This document shows, piece by piece, positions 52,526-61,383 of a stretch of 64,000 nt of DNA. The first letter of the stretch is position 1. Each line of letters begins with the position of its first letter. Both the position numbers and the translations under genes were made by a program. The notes beneath the pieces were generated by a model. It was not told the origin of the DNA. It did no database searches and saw only the letters and a list, made by a program, of their open reading frames with translations. The stretch comes from Myxococcus landrumus (lineage in GTDB: Bacteria; Myxococcota; Myxococcia; Myxococcales; Myxococcaceae): positions 5,530,001 to 5,594,000 of the forward strand of contig NZ_CP071091.1 of assembly GCF_017301635.1 (NCBI RefSeq), in the 5' to 3' direction.

Positions 52526-53473
52526 ATGGATTCCGCCACCGTGACTGGCACCCCCGTGAAGACCGCCAGTCCCCTGAAGATTGCCCTCGCCTACTGCACC
52601 TGCTTCCTCTTGTGGGGCTCCACGTGGTCCGTGGTGAAGGTGGGGCTCGAGGACCTGCCTCCGCTGCGCTTCCTGGGCTCGCGCCTGCTGCTCACCGCGC
52701 TCGTGCTGCTGCCGTTCGCGCGGTTGAAGGGAAACCTGGACGCGCGCACCGCGAAGCGCATCGCGGGGCTGGGCATGCTCCAGCTCGCCTTCCCCTTCGG
52801 GCTGCTCTTCTTCGCGCAGCAGTGGATTCCCTCGAGCTGGGCGGCGCTGCTGTTCTCCACCTTCCCCGTGTGGCTCCTGTTCGTGGGCCGCGTGCTGCTG
52901 CCGGACCAGCCGCTGACGCCGGGCAAGCTGCTGGCGGCGTGCATGGGCGTCGGGGGCGTGGTGATTCTCCAGTCCTCCAGCCTCCAGGGCCTGGCGCTCT
53001 CCGGCAAGGTGCTGCTGGGCGTCGCGCTGGCGCTCTTGTCCGTGGCCATCATCGCCGTGGCCAACGTGCTCATCAAACGCTTCATGACGAACGTGCCTCC
53101 ACAGACGCTCGTCTTCGGCCAGTCGCTCAGCAGCGCGGTGCCGCTCATCCTCCTGTCGCTCCTGCTGGAGTCGCACTCCGCCGCGCAGTGGACGCCTCGC
53201 GCGATGGGCGCCGTCTTCTATCTCGCGGTGTTCGGCACGGCCTTCACGTACCTGTGCCTCTACTGGCTCCTGCCGCGAATCTCGCTCACGGCGCTGGGGG
53301 CCATGGCCCTGCTCGACACGCTGGTGGCGGTGGTGCTGGGCGTCGCCTTCCTCGACGAGCCCTTCACGCTGTCACTCGTCGTGGGCGGCGCGCTCATCCT
53401 GGGAGGCGCGGCGCTGGCCAACAAGCTGCCGCAGCAGGCCGCGTCCAAGCCCAGGGAGAGCGCTTCGAGCTGA
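52526..53473 (+). CDS. EamA/DMT-family transporter
   Basis: The 315-residue inner-membrane protein has ten predicted helices forming two EamA repeats (PF00892). The first opens at LAYCTCFLLWGSTWSVVKVGL, and the second begins with VLLGVALALLSVAIIAVANVLIKR. DMT members export amino acids, metabolites or drugs, and the substrate cannot be inferred. ATG 52526 lacks a clear ribosome site. It follows the polymerase-domain gene by 72 bases and converges on the STAS-like gene after 8 bases. Confidence 0.88.
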   Translation: MDSATVTGTPVKTASPLKIALAYCTCFLLWGSTWSVVKVGLEDLPPLRFLGSRLLLTALVLLPFARLKGNLDARTAKRIAGLGMLQLAFPFGLLFFAQQWIPSSWAALLFSTFPVWLLFVGRVLLPDQPLTPGKLLAACMGVGGVVILQSSSLQGLALSGKVLLGVALALLSVAIIAVANVLIKRFMTNVPPQTLVFGQSLSSAVPLILLSLLLESHSAAQWTPRAMGAVFYLAVFGTAFTYLCLYWLLPRISLTALGAMALLDTLVAVVLGVAFLDEPFTLSLVVGGALILGGAALANKLPQQAASKPRESASS

Positions 53474-53481
53474 AGCGAGGG

Positions 53482-53895
53482 TCAGCGCTCGGGGGACTTC
53501 GCGCGGTGCCCGGCAATCCACGCACGGGCCTCCTCGAGCGAGTCCGCGTACCGCACGTCCAGCGGCCGGCCACCGCCCAACATGGAGCCCACCATCAAGC
53601 TCTTGGTGGTGGCCTTCTGCTCCAGCGCCGCGCCGATGTAGACGATGCCCAGGAACCACTCCGCCTTCGCGTGTGACACGAGGTAGCGGCGCGACTCCGG
53701 ACTGAGCTGCGACTCGGCGATGTCGGCCGCCAGGTAGAAGCGCCCTCGCGCCGCGAGCGTCTCGTAGAGGCCACAAGACCAGCGCGAGGTGTCCTCGGTG
53801 ATGGCGCCCCGGAAGCGGGCGCAGAGGATGTCCGGCGCTTCCAACCACGCGCGCTGCTCGCCGTGGCTCCACTCCTGCTCCCAATCCCTTGCCAT
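53482..53895 (-). CDS. SpoIIAA/STAS-like domain protein
   Basis: This 137-residue soluble protein resembles SpoIIAA-like/STAS folds (PF11964 type): a strand DILCARFRGAITED, a middle strand RFYLAADIAESQLSPESRRY, and a C-terminal helix SLEEARAWIAGH. Such proteins often act in regulation by partner binding. There is no conserved phosphorylatable Ser in the usual place that I can be sure of. ATG 53895 follows TGGGAG by about 6 bases. It lies 76 bases downstream of the FG-GAP lipoprotein gene and may be transcribed with it. Confidence 0.6.
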   Translation of the reverse strand: MARDWEQEWSHGEQRAWLEAPDILCARFRGAITEDTSRWSCGLYETLAARGRFYLAADIAESQLSPESRRYLVSHAKAEWFLGIVYIGAALEQKATTKSLMVGSMLGGGRPLDVRYADSLEEARAWIAGHRAKSPER

Positions 53896-53971
53896 GAAAC
53901 TCCCACGGTGAGGCCGGGCCCAGGATAGGCCCGACCCACCACCGTTCCCAATGGCCCCCGTGCGAGTTTCG

Positions 53972-56900
53972 CTAGAAGCGCAGCGGCAGCGAGTACGCCG
54001 TCCCGTTTCGCGTCCCCGTCCGGTAGCTCGACGGCGCACCCATCACCATCGTCGGGGGCGTTCCTCCCTTTCCAGGAGTTACCGCGACTTCCATCCCCAC
54101 CTGGCTGCGCTCCGAGACATCCCCCACCACGGTGAGGAAGGGCGAGAGCGCGCCGCCCAGGTTGGGCGTGCCCGCGTAGACGAACACGGCGCCGCCGCCG
54201 TCGGAGGCCACGGAGGCGCCGTACGCGCCGACGACCAGGTCCTCCACGCCATCGCCCGACAGGTCCAGGTTGCCCGCCAGCGAGGAGCCGAAGAACACCG
54301 CACGCGTCTGGTGCACCACCACCACGGGAGTCAACCCATCGCCCAGGGCGCCCGCGACGAGCGGCAGGTTGTCGGTCTGCCGCTTGGCCATCACCGTCCG
54401 GAGCTGCGCCAGGTCGAAGAGGAGCACCGCGGGCTGCGTGACGCTGTTGAAGACGACGGCGCTGGCGCTGACGGCGAGGAAGTCGCGCGTGTCCCCCGTG
54501 CCGTTGGGGTTGCGCATGAGCTTGCCCGCGCGAGTCATCGCCACCCCCAGGCCCATGTTGTTGAGCTGCGCCTCGCTGTCGCCCGCGATGCGCCAGACGG
54601 TGGGCGTGGTGCGTCCACCGCACTTGGCGCCTCCCGCGTCATAGCCCAGGAGGATGGCGACACCGGAGCGGGCACCTTCCGCGTACCGCCACGCCAGGTC
54701 GGCGCAGCCATCCGCGTTGATGTCTCCGAGGTTCGTGGGCGCGAACGTGTTCAGGCCCATGGAGGGCCACGAGTAGACGGGGTTGCACGCCATGGTGAGC
54801 TTCGCCAGCGACGCGTCATCCGGAGCGCGGCCCAGGAAGACCTCCATGCCCCTGTCCCGCAGCACGCCCAGGTCTTCCTTCCCGTCTCCATTGAAGTCGA
54901 AGCCACCCACGATTCCGCGGCCCATGTTGGTGCGCTTGCAGCGCGCATCCGTGTCGGGCGCGCAGCCAGTGATTTGATTGGGAGCCCACACCCGGTAGGC
55001 GGGCTTGTACGTGCCATCCGCCTGTCCCAGGGAAATCAACACGCCGCCCACGGTCTGCGTGGCCGGGGTGAAACACTCCGCGCGCGTCGTGTGGTAGGTC
55101 GCGGCAATCTCCGCGCTGTTGCTGGCGGGCACGAAGAAGGTCTGCGCCCCCACGGCGGTGTCCGGGATGCCGTCCCCGTTGAAGTCCGTGAAGGCCACGT
55201 CCACGCCCACGCTGCGTCCCGCCTTGTGCGGCGTCGGAGCGCCTTCCTCCACCACCAGGGCCGTCGCGCCACGGGCCACATCGCGCACATAGGCGCGGCC
55301 AATGGACATCGCATCTCCGTCCACGTTGACGCCCGGCCCGGACCAGCCCGCCGCGCCCAGCAGCGCCACACCGCCGCGAGGTCCCACGGCCACCGCCACC
55401 TGCTCACCCACGCGCTCCGTCCCGGGCATCGCCGGCACGTCGGACGTGCTGCGTGTCCACTCCGCCAGCGACGCGCCCGCCCTGCGGAACAGCTCCACCC
55501 GGCCGGTGAAGGCCCCCTGGTCCGAAGAGGCACGGCCCGCGAAGGCCGCCAGTGATTCGCCCTCCGAGAAGCGCCACGCCGCGAGCCCCGAGCCCAGCGT
55601 CTCCGACCTCGCCGTGCCGTTGATGGCCGTCGTCGGCTTGTTGATGAGGGCCCCCTTCGTCAGCGTCGCCAGCGGGTACACCAGCACCTTGCCGCCCAAG
55701 CGCAGCGTCGTGTTGCCCGGCGCGGGCGGCGCGGCGTACGGCGCTCCCAGCAACAACTCCGGCCCCGGAACTCCATCCACGTCCAGCACCGCGAAGCTGC
55801 GCCCCGCGACGATGCCGGACGCATCGCCATAGATGCGCGCGAAGGCCTCCTCGCGCTTCACCTGGGGAGGCGTGGCCGCGGGGTCGCCGGTGGGCGTGAA
55901 GCCGCTCAAGTCGAACAGCAGCACGCCGCCCGCGTCTCCACCGGACTTCACGCCACCACTGGTGCTCAAGTCGGGCGAGTCCGCGCGGTCCGCCACCGCC
56001 ATCAACAGCGGGGGCCGCGCCCCGTCACCCGCGACGGAGGACAGACGCCACGTCCCCTCGTTCCCGTCCGACAGGTTGGCGGGCAGCACATACACATCCG
56101 GCGTCGCGCGGAAGCGCTGTCCCTCGGCGCGCGCGAAGAAGACGGAGAGGGTCACCTGCATCCCCGGGATGGTGCCGTCCGCCGCGTACCGGCTCACCTT
56201 GCTGAGCGCCGCGATGTCCACGCGCCCGTCCTTGTTGAAGTCCGCCACCACCAGCGCGCGGCCCAGGTCCGTGTTCGAGCGCGCCATGGGCGCCCCTTCA
56301 CGCGAGAGGTCCGAGCCGCCCAGGCGAACGCTGGGCAGGTCCGGCACGGGCGCGCTGGCGGTGGACAGGTAGATGTCCACCGTGCCGCGCGCGCGAATGG
56401 CGCTGGTCGGAGCCAGGTCTCCGGCGGGAGTCCCCACCACCAGGTCCATCCGCCCGTCCCCGTTCAGGTCCGCCACGGACAGGCCCGCGCCAAACGCGGA
56501 GCTGGCCAGCAGTCCCGCGAGCGGAGACCGCAGCGGCGCGGGCTCACCGCCCTTGAACGTATACAGATACACCGCGCCGGCATTGTTGATGGCGACGTCG
56601 GCGCCCGGCGAGGACACCACCAGCTCCGCGCGACCATCGCCATCCAGGTCACCCGCGGCCAGCACTTCGCCGAAGAAGGCGGACTCCGTGGGCCCCTTGA
56701 GGACCCACAGCGGCTTCGCGGCCAGCCCACCGCTGCCGCCCTTGTAGATGAACACCGCCCCGCCGCTCACGGGCGCCCCCAGGTCGCTCTCGCGCTGTCC
56801 CACCGCGAGGTCCTGGATGCCATCGCCATCGAAGTCCGCGGCCACCAGCGCGGCGACGTCGCTGAGCCGGCCGTGCGCCTGCGTCGGCCGCGTCAGCTCA

Positions 56901-57712
56901 TCCATCACCACCACCGTCACCGCCGCCTTGTCTCCGGTGAACGGGTCCGTCGCCTCCAGCACCGCCGCGCCCATGTCCCCCGGCTGGAAGCCGATGCGTC
57001 CGGGCGAGAGCGTCCCGGGCCCCGACACCTTCGTCCACACCACCGCGTCGCTGCCGCCCCGCGTGTTCAGCGGCACGGAGGAGCCCGACGGCACCGCGAG
57101 GTACGCGGGCGCCCCCGCGAGCCGCGCCGTCCGGCTCACGTTGTACTGGAGCACCGCCTCGTCGCCCGTCTGCGAGTCGCGCACGGTGATGAGGTCCAGC
57201 CCCTCGCCGGTGCCCGCGGTGTAGCGGCCCGCGGGAGAGAGCGTGGCGCCGGAGCCGCTCTGCGTCAGGCTGAACGTCGCCTGTCCCAGGAGGCCCCGCG
57301 TCGCCACCTGGAAGGTCGTCTGCGGCCGCACGTCCGCGCGCGCCGGCGAGATGTCGAAGGGCGCCAGCACCTCCACGGTGACGCGCGCATCCCCGGGGCA
57401 GCGCGCGTCCTCCACCACCAGCGTGTCCGTGCCCGGCGTGTGTCCCGCGACGAAGCGGTCCGCGCGCAGCTCTCCAGACGAGCCTCCCGCCTGGAGCTCA
57501 TAGCGGTACTGACCGCTGCCACCCGAGGCCACCAGCGCCACCGGGCCACCCACGCGGACACGCACGGGCTCCGCGCGCAGGGCGACAGGAGGCAGTCCCG
57601 TGCACTGGTCCACGGGAGGAGGCAGCGGAACCTCGCGCGCCGGGTCCAGCTCATCCGAGCAGGCGGTGACGAGAAGCGTCAGGAGAGGGACCGCGCGAAC
57701 GATTCGATTCAT
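53972..57712 (-). CDS. FG-GAP/VCBS repeat outer-surface lipoprotein
   Basis: The 1246-residue protein has a signal peptide and lipobox (VTAC, Cys18). N-terminal Ig-like regions (about 30-280) follow, with at least nine FG-GAP/VCBS repeats spread over the rest. Calcium-binding DxDxDG loops include DFDGDGIQDLAVG, DLDGDGRAELVVS, DLNGDGRMDLVVG, DFNGDGIPDTAVG and DLSGDGVEDLVVG. This predicts one or two beta-propellers on the cell surface, used in other proteins for adhesion or ligand binding. It is the last gene of the five-gene operon starting at 63431. Ligand unknown. Confidence 0.85.
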   Translation of the reverse strand: MNRIVRAVPLLTLLVTACSDELDPAREVPLPPPVDQCTGLPPVALRAEPVRVRVGGPVALVASGGSGQYRYELQAGGSSGELRADRFVAGHTPGTDTLVVEDARCPGDARVTVEVLAPFDISPARADVRPQTTFQVATRGLLGQATFSLTQSGSGATLSPAGRYTAGTGEGLDLITVRDSQTGDEAVLQYNVSRTARLAGAPAYLAVPSGSSVPLNTRGGSDAVVWTKVSGPGTLSPGRIGFQPGDMGAAVLEATDPFTGDKAAVTVVVMDELTRPTQAHGRLSDVAALVAADFDGDGIQDLAVGQRESDLGAPVSGGAVFIYKGGSGGLAAKPLWVLKGPTESAFFGEVLAAGDLDGDGRAELVVSSPGADVAINNAGAVYLYTFKGGEPAPLRSPLAGLLASSAFGAGLSVADLNGDGRMDLVVGTPAGDLAPTSAIRARGTVDIYLSTASAPVPDLPSVRLGGSDLSREGAPMARSNTDLGRALVVADFNKDGRVDIAALSKVSRYAADGTIPGMQVTLSVFFARAEGQRFRATPDVYVLPANLSDGNEGTWRLSSVAGDGARPPLLMAVADRADSPDLSTSGGVKSGGDAGGVLLFDLSGFTPTGDPAATPPQVKREEAFARIYGDASGIVAGRSFAVLDVDGVPGPELLLGAPYAAPPAPGNTTLRLGGKVLVYPLATLTKGALINKPTTAINGTARSETLGSGLAAWRFSEGESLAAFAGRASSDQGAFTGRVELFRRAGASLAEWTRSTSDVPAMPGTERVGEQVAVAVGPRGGVALLGAAGWSGPGVNVDGDAMSIGRAYVRDVARGATALVVEEGAPTPHKAGRSVGVDVAFTDFNGDGIPDTAVGAQTFFVPASNSAEIAATYHTTRAECFTPATQTVGGVLISLGQADGTYKPAYRVWAPNQITGCAPDTDARCKRTNMGRGIVGGFDFNGDGKEDLGVLRDRGMEVFLGRAPDDASLAKLTMACNPVYSWPSMGLNTFAPTNLGDINADGCADLAWRYAEGARSGVAILLGYDAGGAKCGGRTTPTVWRIAGDSEAQLNNMGLGVAMTRAGKLMRNPNGTGDTRDFLAVSASAVVFNSVTQPAVLLFDLAQLRTVMAKRQTDNLPLVAGALGDGLTPVVVVHQTRAVFFGSSLAGNLDLSGDGVEDLVVGAYGASVASDGGGAVFVYAGTPNLGGALSPFLTVVGDVSERSQVGMEVAVTPGKGGTPPTMVMGAPSSYRTGTRNGTAYSLPLRF

Positions 57713-57725
57713 GGACGTGACTCGG

Positions 57726-59285
57726 TCAGGGCTTCGCGCCGGACGCGGCCCAGCGCTGGATGAGGGAGATGAGCTGCGAGTCCAGAGGCCCGTCCGCGGG
57801 CATGCGCTGGTCTCTCACCGCGGCGGTGATGAGCGTCGCGTTCTCCTTCCACAACTCGTAGGTGTTCAGGGCGCGGCCAGGGCCCGTGGCGTGGCACTTC
57901 TCGCAGCGCGCCACGTGGATGGGGCGGATGTCCGTTGCCCAGCTCAGCGCCACGGTGCTCACCGGCTGGTAGTCGAAGGGAACCAGCCGCTTCGCCTCCG
58001 TGCCATCCAGGAAGCGCGCCACCACCCCCAGCGACTGGCGTCCCGCGGGCAGCCCCGCGAAGGAGTACGCCTTGGGCGTGCCGTCCGCCTCCTGGCCTCC
58101 CAGGCTGTACACGGGGCCCTCGCCGCTGGCGGGGAACTCCGCGCCGCCCACCTGGAAGACCACCTCTTCCGGGTCCACGCCCGGCGGCATCACCGCGCGC
58201 ACCACCAGCCCGTCTTCCACCACCTGCATGCCCTGGTGGAGTCCCGACACGCGCGGCGCCGGAGCGCGGCTCACCGCCACCGTCTCGCCCCCCAGTTGCA
58301 CCCACGCACAGCCGCTCTCATCCGCGGACAGGAAGCGGAACTCCCGCGTGTCGATGCCCTGCGCGAGCCCCCACTCGTCGGAGTCCGCGTCGAACAACAG
58401 CAGTGCGTCGCTCGACTTCACCCACAGGAAGCGCCCCGAGGCGAGGAGCTGCACGGGCCGCTGCGGCAAGGACACGCGCCGCCAGCCCTCGCGCGGCCTG
58501 CGCATCAGGCCCTGGTTGGTGAGCAGCCACAGCTCCCCCGCCGTGCCCACGCCCGCGCCAAGGCCCGCCAGGGCCTCCACCGTCTCGCCCTTCTCCAGCG
58601 GCGGCCGTTCCTCATGCACTTCGAAGTTCGTCAGGCTGGTGGCCACCGCGACATGCAGCTTCCCGTCGCGCAGGAACCACACCCCGGCGGAGCCGTCTTC
58701 GGTGGGCGCCGCGGCCAGCGCGGTGATGCCGGTGAGCGCCTCGCCCTTCACCTTCAGCGCGGACAGCGCGCCGCCGCGAAGCTGGAAGAGCCCCGTGGGA
58801 TGCGCCAGCCACACCGCGCCATCCGCGGACTGCGTGGTGGCGGTGATGCCCAGGCCCAGCGCGTCGCGCCACGGCGGAGAGATGAGCCACCCCGACTCCG
58901 CGAGGAAGAGGCCGTTCTCCGCCTCCACCAGCGCGCTGTGAGGCCCCATGCGGAAGACGGCGTTCACCCGGCCCAGCGCGGCGCTGTTGCCAGGATGCGG
59001 CGCCAGCGCCGCGAGCGAGCCATCCAGCCGCAGGCGCACCACGCCCCCGGCCGTGTTGGCGAAGATGCCGCCACCGGACTGGTCCGCGAAGCCCGGCGCC
59101 GACGCCAGGGTCGTCTTCGCCCGGACCTCGGTGGGCCGGAAGGAGGTGGGCCGAGGCCGGTCCAGCGGAAGCGATTCATCGCCGCACGCGGAGAGGACGA
59201 CAGCGGCGCAGAGGGGGAGGAGGAAGACGAGGGAGGCACGCCGCCCCCCGTCGGTCATACGGGGGGCTTGGGGATGGGTGCGCAT
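57726..59285 (-). CDS. Lipoprotein with propeller-like repeats and C-terminal CxxCH site
   Basis: The 519-residue lipoprotein (lipobox LSAC) has a central region of repeated strand pairs (for example GVVRLRLDGSLAAL, GAVWLAHPTGLFQLRG, GELWLLTNQGLM) that looks like a beta-propeller similar to two-component-regulator propellers. A C-terminal segment carries a single haem-type site CEKCH (461-465) in an RPIHVARCEKCH context, as in cytochrome-like domains of DUF1501-associated proteins. ATG 59285 (or 59258) lies 5 bases past the DUF1501 stop. It may pass electrons or bind haem at the outer membrane. Confidence 0.75.
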   Translation of the reverse strand: MRTHPQAPRMTDGGRRASLVFLLPLCAAVVLSACGDESLPLDRPRPTSFRPTEVRAKTTLASAPGFADQSGGGIFANTAGGVVRLRLDGSLAALAPHPGNSAALGRVNAVFRMGPHSALVEAENGLFLAESGWLISPPWRDALGLGITATTQSADGAVWLAHPTGLFQLRGGALSALKVKGEALTGITALAAAPTEDGSAGVWFLRDGKLHVAVATSLTNFEVHEERPPLEKGETVEALAGLGAGVGTAGELWLLTNQGLMRRPREGWRRVSLPQRPVQLLASGRFLWVKSSDALLLFDADSDEWGLAQGIDTREFRFLSADESGCAWVQLGGETVAVSRAPAPRVSGLHQGMQVVEDGLVVRAVMPPGVDPEEVVFQVGGAEFPASGEGPVYSLGGQEADGTPKAYSFAGLPAGRQSLGVVARFLDGTEAKRLVPFDYQPVSTVALSWATDIRPIHVARCEKCHATGPGRALNTYELWKENATLITAAVRDQRMPADGPLDSQLISLIQRWAASGAKP

Positions 59286-59290
59286 GCGAT

Positions 59291-60691
59291 TCAGGCGAGG
59301 ATGGGGCGGAGGGGCTCCACGCGGGTGATGCTGTAGTCCAGGCCCGCCGACGCCAACACCGTGGCGATGACGTGCTCGGGGAAGATGTTCTCGCCGTTGG
59401 GGTTGGACGCGCCGTTGCGCAGGTCGAACGTGCCCGGCGACATGCCGATGTCACCGCTGCGGCCGAAGACGTAGTTGTGCTTCACGCCCGCGCCCATGAG
59501 CATGCAGGAGTTGCACAGGTGGTGGTCACGGCCGCCCGAGCTGTTGATGAGCGGCGTGCGGGAGAACTCGGAGAACACCATGATGGTGGTGTGGTCCATG
59601 AACTTCCCGCCGCTCGGGTGGTCGGACGCACGCAGGTCCTCCACCAGGCTGGCCAGCGCGTCGAAGCCCCGGCGCTGGTTGGAGGCATGGACGAGCTGCG
59701 AGCCGAAGTGCGTGTCCAGTCCGCCCGTGAGGTTGATGGTGACGCACTGGGCGATGCCCTTCTTGAGCGCGGTGGCCACCATGGCGGCGCGGCCCGCCTC
59801 GTTGTCGTAGCGGCCGCTCTGGTCCAGCCCGTAGCGACGGCGGACCTCCTCCATCTCCGTGCTGTTGGCCTCGAAGCGGAACGACGACTCCATCTGCTGC
59901 GCCATCACCTGGTGCATCTGGTCGCGGCTGTTCTGGTACGTGGTGCCCACGCCGCGCGCGCCGTAGGCGGCCTGCTCGCAGGTGATGGGCTGGCCGCGGA
60001 AGTCGGTGAGCTGCTTCTCGATTTCGCTGTCCAGCACCTGGGAGCTGGGCTTGAGCGTGAGCAGCAGGTCGTCCTTGCGGCTGACGCGCAGGGCGTTGGC
60101 GTAGCCAGGGTAGCGGTCGTTGTACGACTCCACGTTGAAAGCGATGTTGGAGATGGGCACGCGGGGCTTCATCTGCCCCACGATTTCCGTCGCCGTGGAG
60201 GAGCCACGCGCCGCGCTGCCGATGGGCATCTTCCCCGTGAGGAAGTAGCGGTAGCCCACCTCGTGGCCCAGCGTGTTCATGTTGATGCCGCGCACCACCG
60301 TCATCAGGTCGAAGTGGTTCGCCAGGCGACCCACCGCGGGACCGAAGTCGATGTTGGACCGGCCCACGCCCGGCAAGTCGGGGCGCAGGGGTATCGCGGA
60401 GAAGCGCGCGGGGTCGTTGATGAGGTTGTAGCCCGGGAGGATGCGCGTCTCGGCCGCGCGATCCGGGGTGAACTCGTCCGGGTCCTTCGGGTCGAAGGCC
60501 AGCAGTTGGTCCCAGCCGCCGTTGAAGTACACGAAGACGAAGCAGCGGTCGGCTGGCGCCAGCGTGGCCGCCTGCGCGAAGGCACGGAAGGGCACGCCAC
60601 CGAACAGCGTGGAGCCCATGAATCCCGCCGCGGCCTTGAGGAAGGTGCGGCGCTCTGGACGGTGATTCTCGTCGAGGCGATTCTTCTTCAT
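59291..60691 (-). CDS. Tat-exported DUF1501 protein
   Basis: The 466-residue protein has a Tat signal (ERRTFLKAAAGF near residues 13-24) and a DUF1501 domain of the alkaline-phosphatase-like superfamily (CFVFVYFNGGWDQLLAF, GGLDTHFGSQL, HTTIMVFSEFSRTPLINSSG, GRDHHLCNSCMLMGAGV). Members are exported folded and their reaction is unknown. They often pair with DUF1800 or DUF1587/1592 proteins. A GGAGTGA site lies 7 bases before ATG 60691. The start is 17 bases after the lipoprotein stop, inside a five-gene operon. Confidence 0.88.
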   Translation of the reverse strand: MKKNRLDENHRPERRTFLKAAAGFMGSTLFGGVPFRAFAQAATLAPADRCFVFVYFNGGWDQLLAFDPKDPDEFTPDRAAETRILPGYNLINDPARFSAIPLRPDLPGVGRSNIDFGPAVGRLANHFDLMTVVRGINMNTLGHEVGYRYFLTGKMPIGSAARGSSTATEIVGQMKPRVPISNIAFNVESYNDRYPGYANALRVSRKDDLLLTLKPSSQVLDSEIEKQLTDFRGQPITCEQAAYGARGVGTTYQNSRDQMHQVMAQQMESSFRFEANSTEMEEVRRRYGLDQSGRYDNEAGRAAMVATALKKGIAQCVTINLTGGLDTHFGSQLVHASNQRRGFDALASLVEDLRASDHPSGGKFMDHTTIMVFSEFSRTPLINSSGGRDHHLCNSCMLMGAGVKHNYVFGRSGDIGMSPGTFDLRNGASNPNGENIFPEHVIATVLASAGLDYSITRVEPLRPILA

Positions 60692-60708
60692 CGAAGTCAC
60701 TCCGGGCT

Positions 60709-61383
60709 TCAGTAGGTGATGAACCGCGAATCGGTCAGCATGGCGATGCACATCACCGCCAACACATCCGACCGCCGCTTGGCCGTCTCCGCCCGGGTCG
60801 CGGCCTGGGTGAAGAAGCGGGCCCACTTCGTCAGTTCCTCGCCCTCCAGCGGAGCACCCCAGAAGCGCAGCGAGTTGTAGACCAGGAACTCATTCACCTG
60901 CGCACTCGACAGCTTGCGCAGGTCATCCCATGTGCCCGGAAGCGTGCGGGACAACGTCCGCTTGGACGCGTCCGCCTGCTTCACCTCGTCCGCGGCCTGG
61001 GAGATGCACACGAACCGCGCGCCGTCCTCCAGGAACTTGGCGAACACCAGGTTGGGCTCGGTGTTCTCGCTGGCCACCAGGGCGAAGTCGGCGCGGCCCA
61101 GCGACGTGGCGCGAGCATCGATGCCGTCGCTCCCGCCCCAGCGGCGGCCCACGGCCTCCTGGATGGCGGCGTCGAGCTGCGCGACGGTGAGCCGGCGCGG
61201 GGCGCGGCCCACGCTGCCGCCCTGGGCCTCCGGGTCTGGCAGCGGCTCGAAGTCTCCGGGCTGGTGGGGATTGGCCACCGGCTCGAGCGTCCCGTCCTGC
61301 GTGGGGCCGGACTTCGACTCAGTGGACTTGCTGCAGCCGGCGCTCAGGACGACGAGCGCGGCGGTCAAGAGCAGGCGGCGCAT
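60709..61383 (-). CDS. Small lipoprotein resembling a DUF1587/DUF1592 module
   Basis: This 224-residue lipoprotein (lipobox SAGC, Cys17) has a Pro/Gly-rich linker and RRLTVAQLDAAIQEAVGRRW, reminiscent of the DUF1587 opening (RRLT-x-x-E/Q). It then has a helical domain ending MCIAMLTDSRFITY, reminiscent of DUF1592/DUF1585 ends. It looks like a compact version of the longer planctomycete-type proteins. ATG 61383 overlaps the upstream stop (ATGA) and has a GGAGG site 8 bases away. No haem motif is present. Function unknown. Confidence 0.65.
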   Translation of the reverse strand: MRRLLLTAALVVLSAGCSKSTESKSGPTQDGTLEPVANPHQPGDFEPLPDPEAQGGSVGRAPRRLTVAQLDAAIQEAVGRRWGGSDGIDARATSLGRADFALVASENTEPNLVFAKFLEDGARFVCISQAADEVKQADASKRTLSRTLPGTWDDLRKLSSAQVNEFLVYNSLRFWGAPLEGEELTKWARFFTQAATRAETAKRRSDVLAVMCIAMLTDSRFITY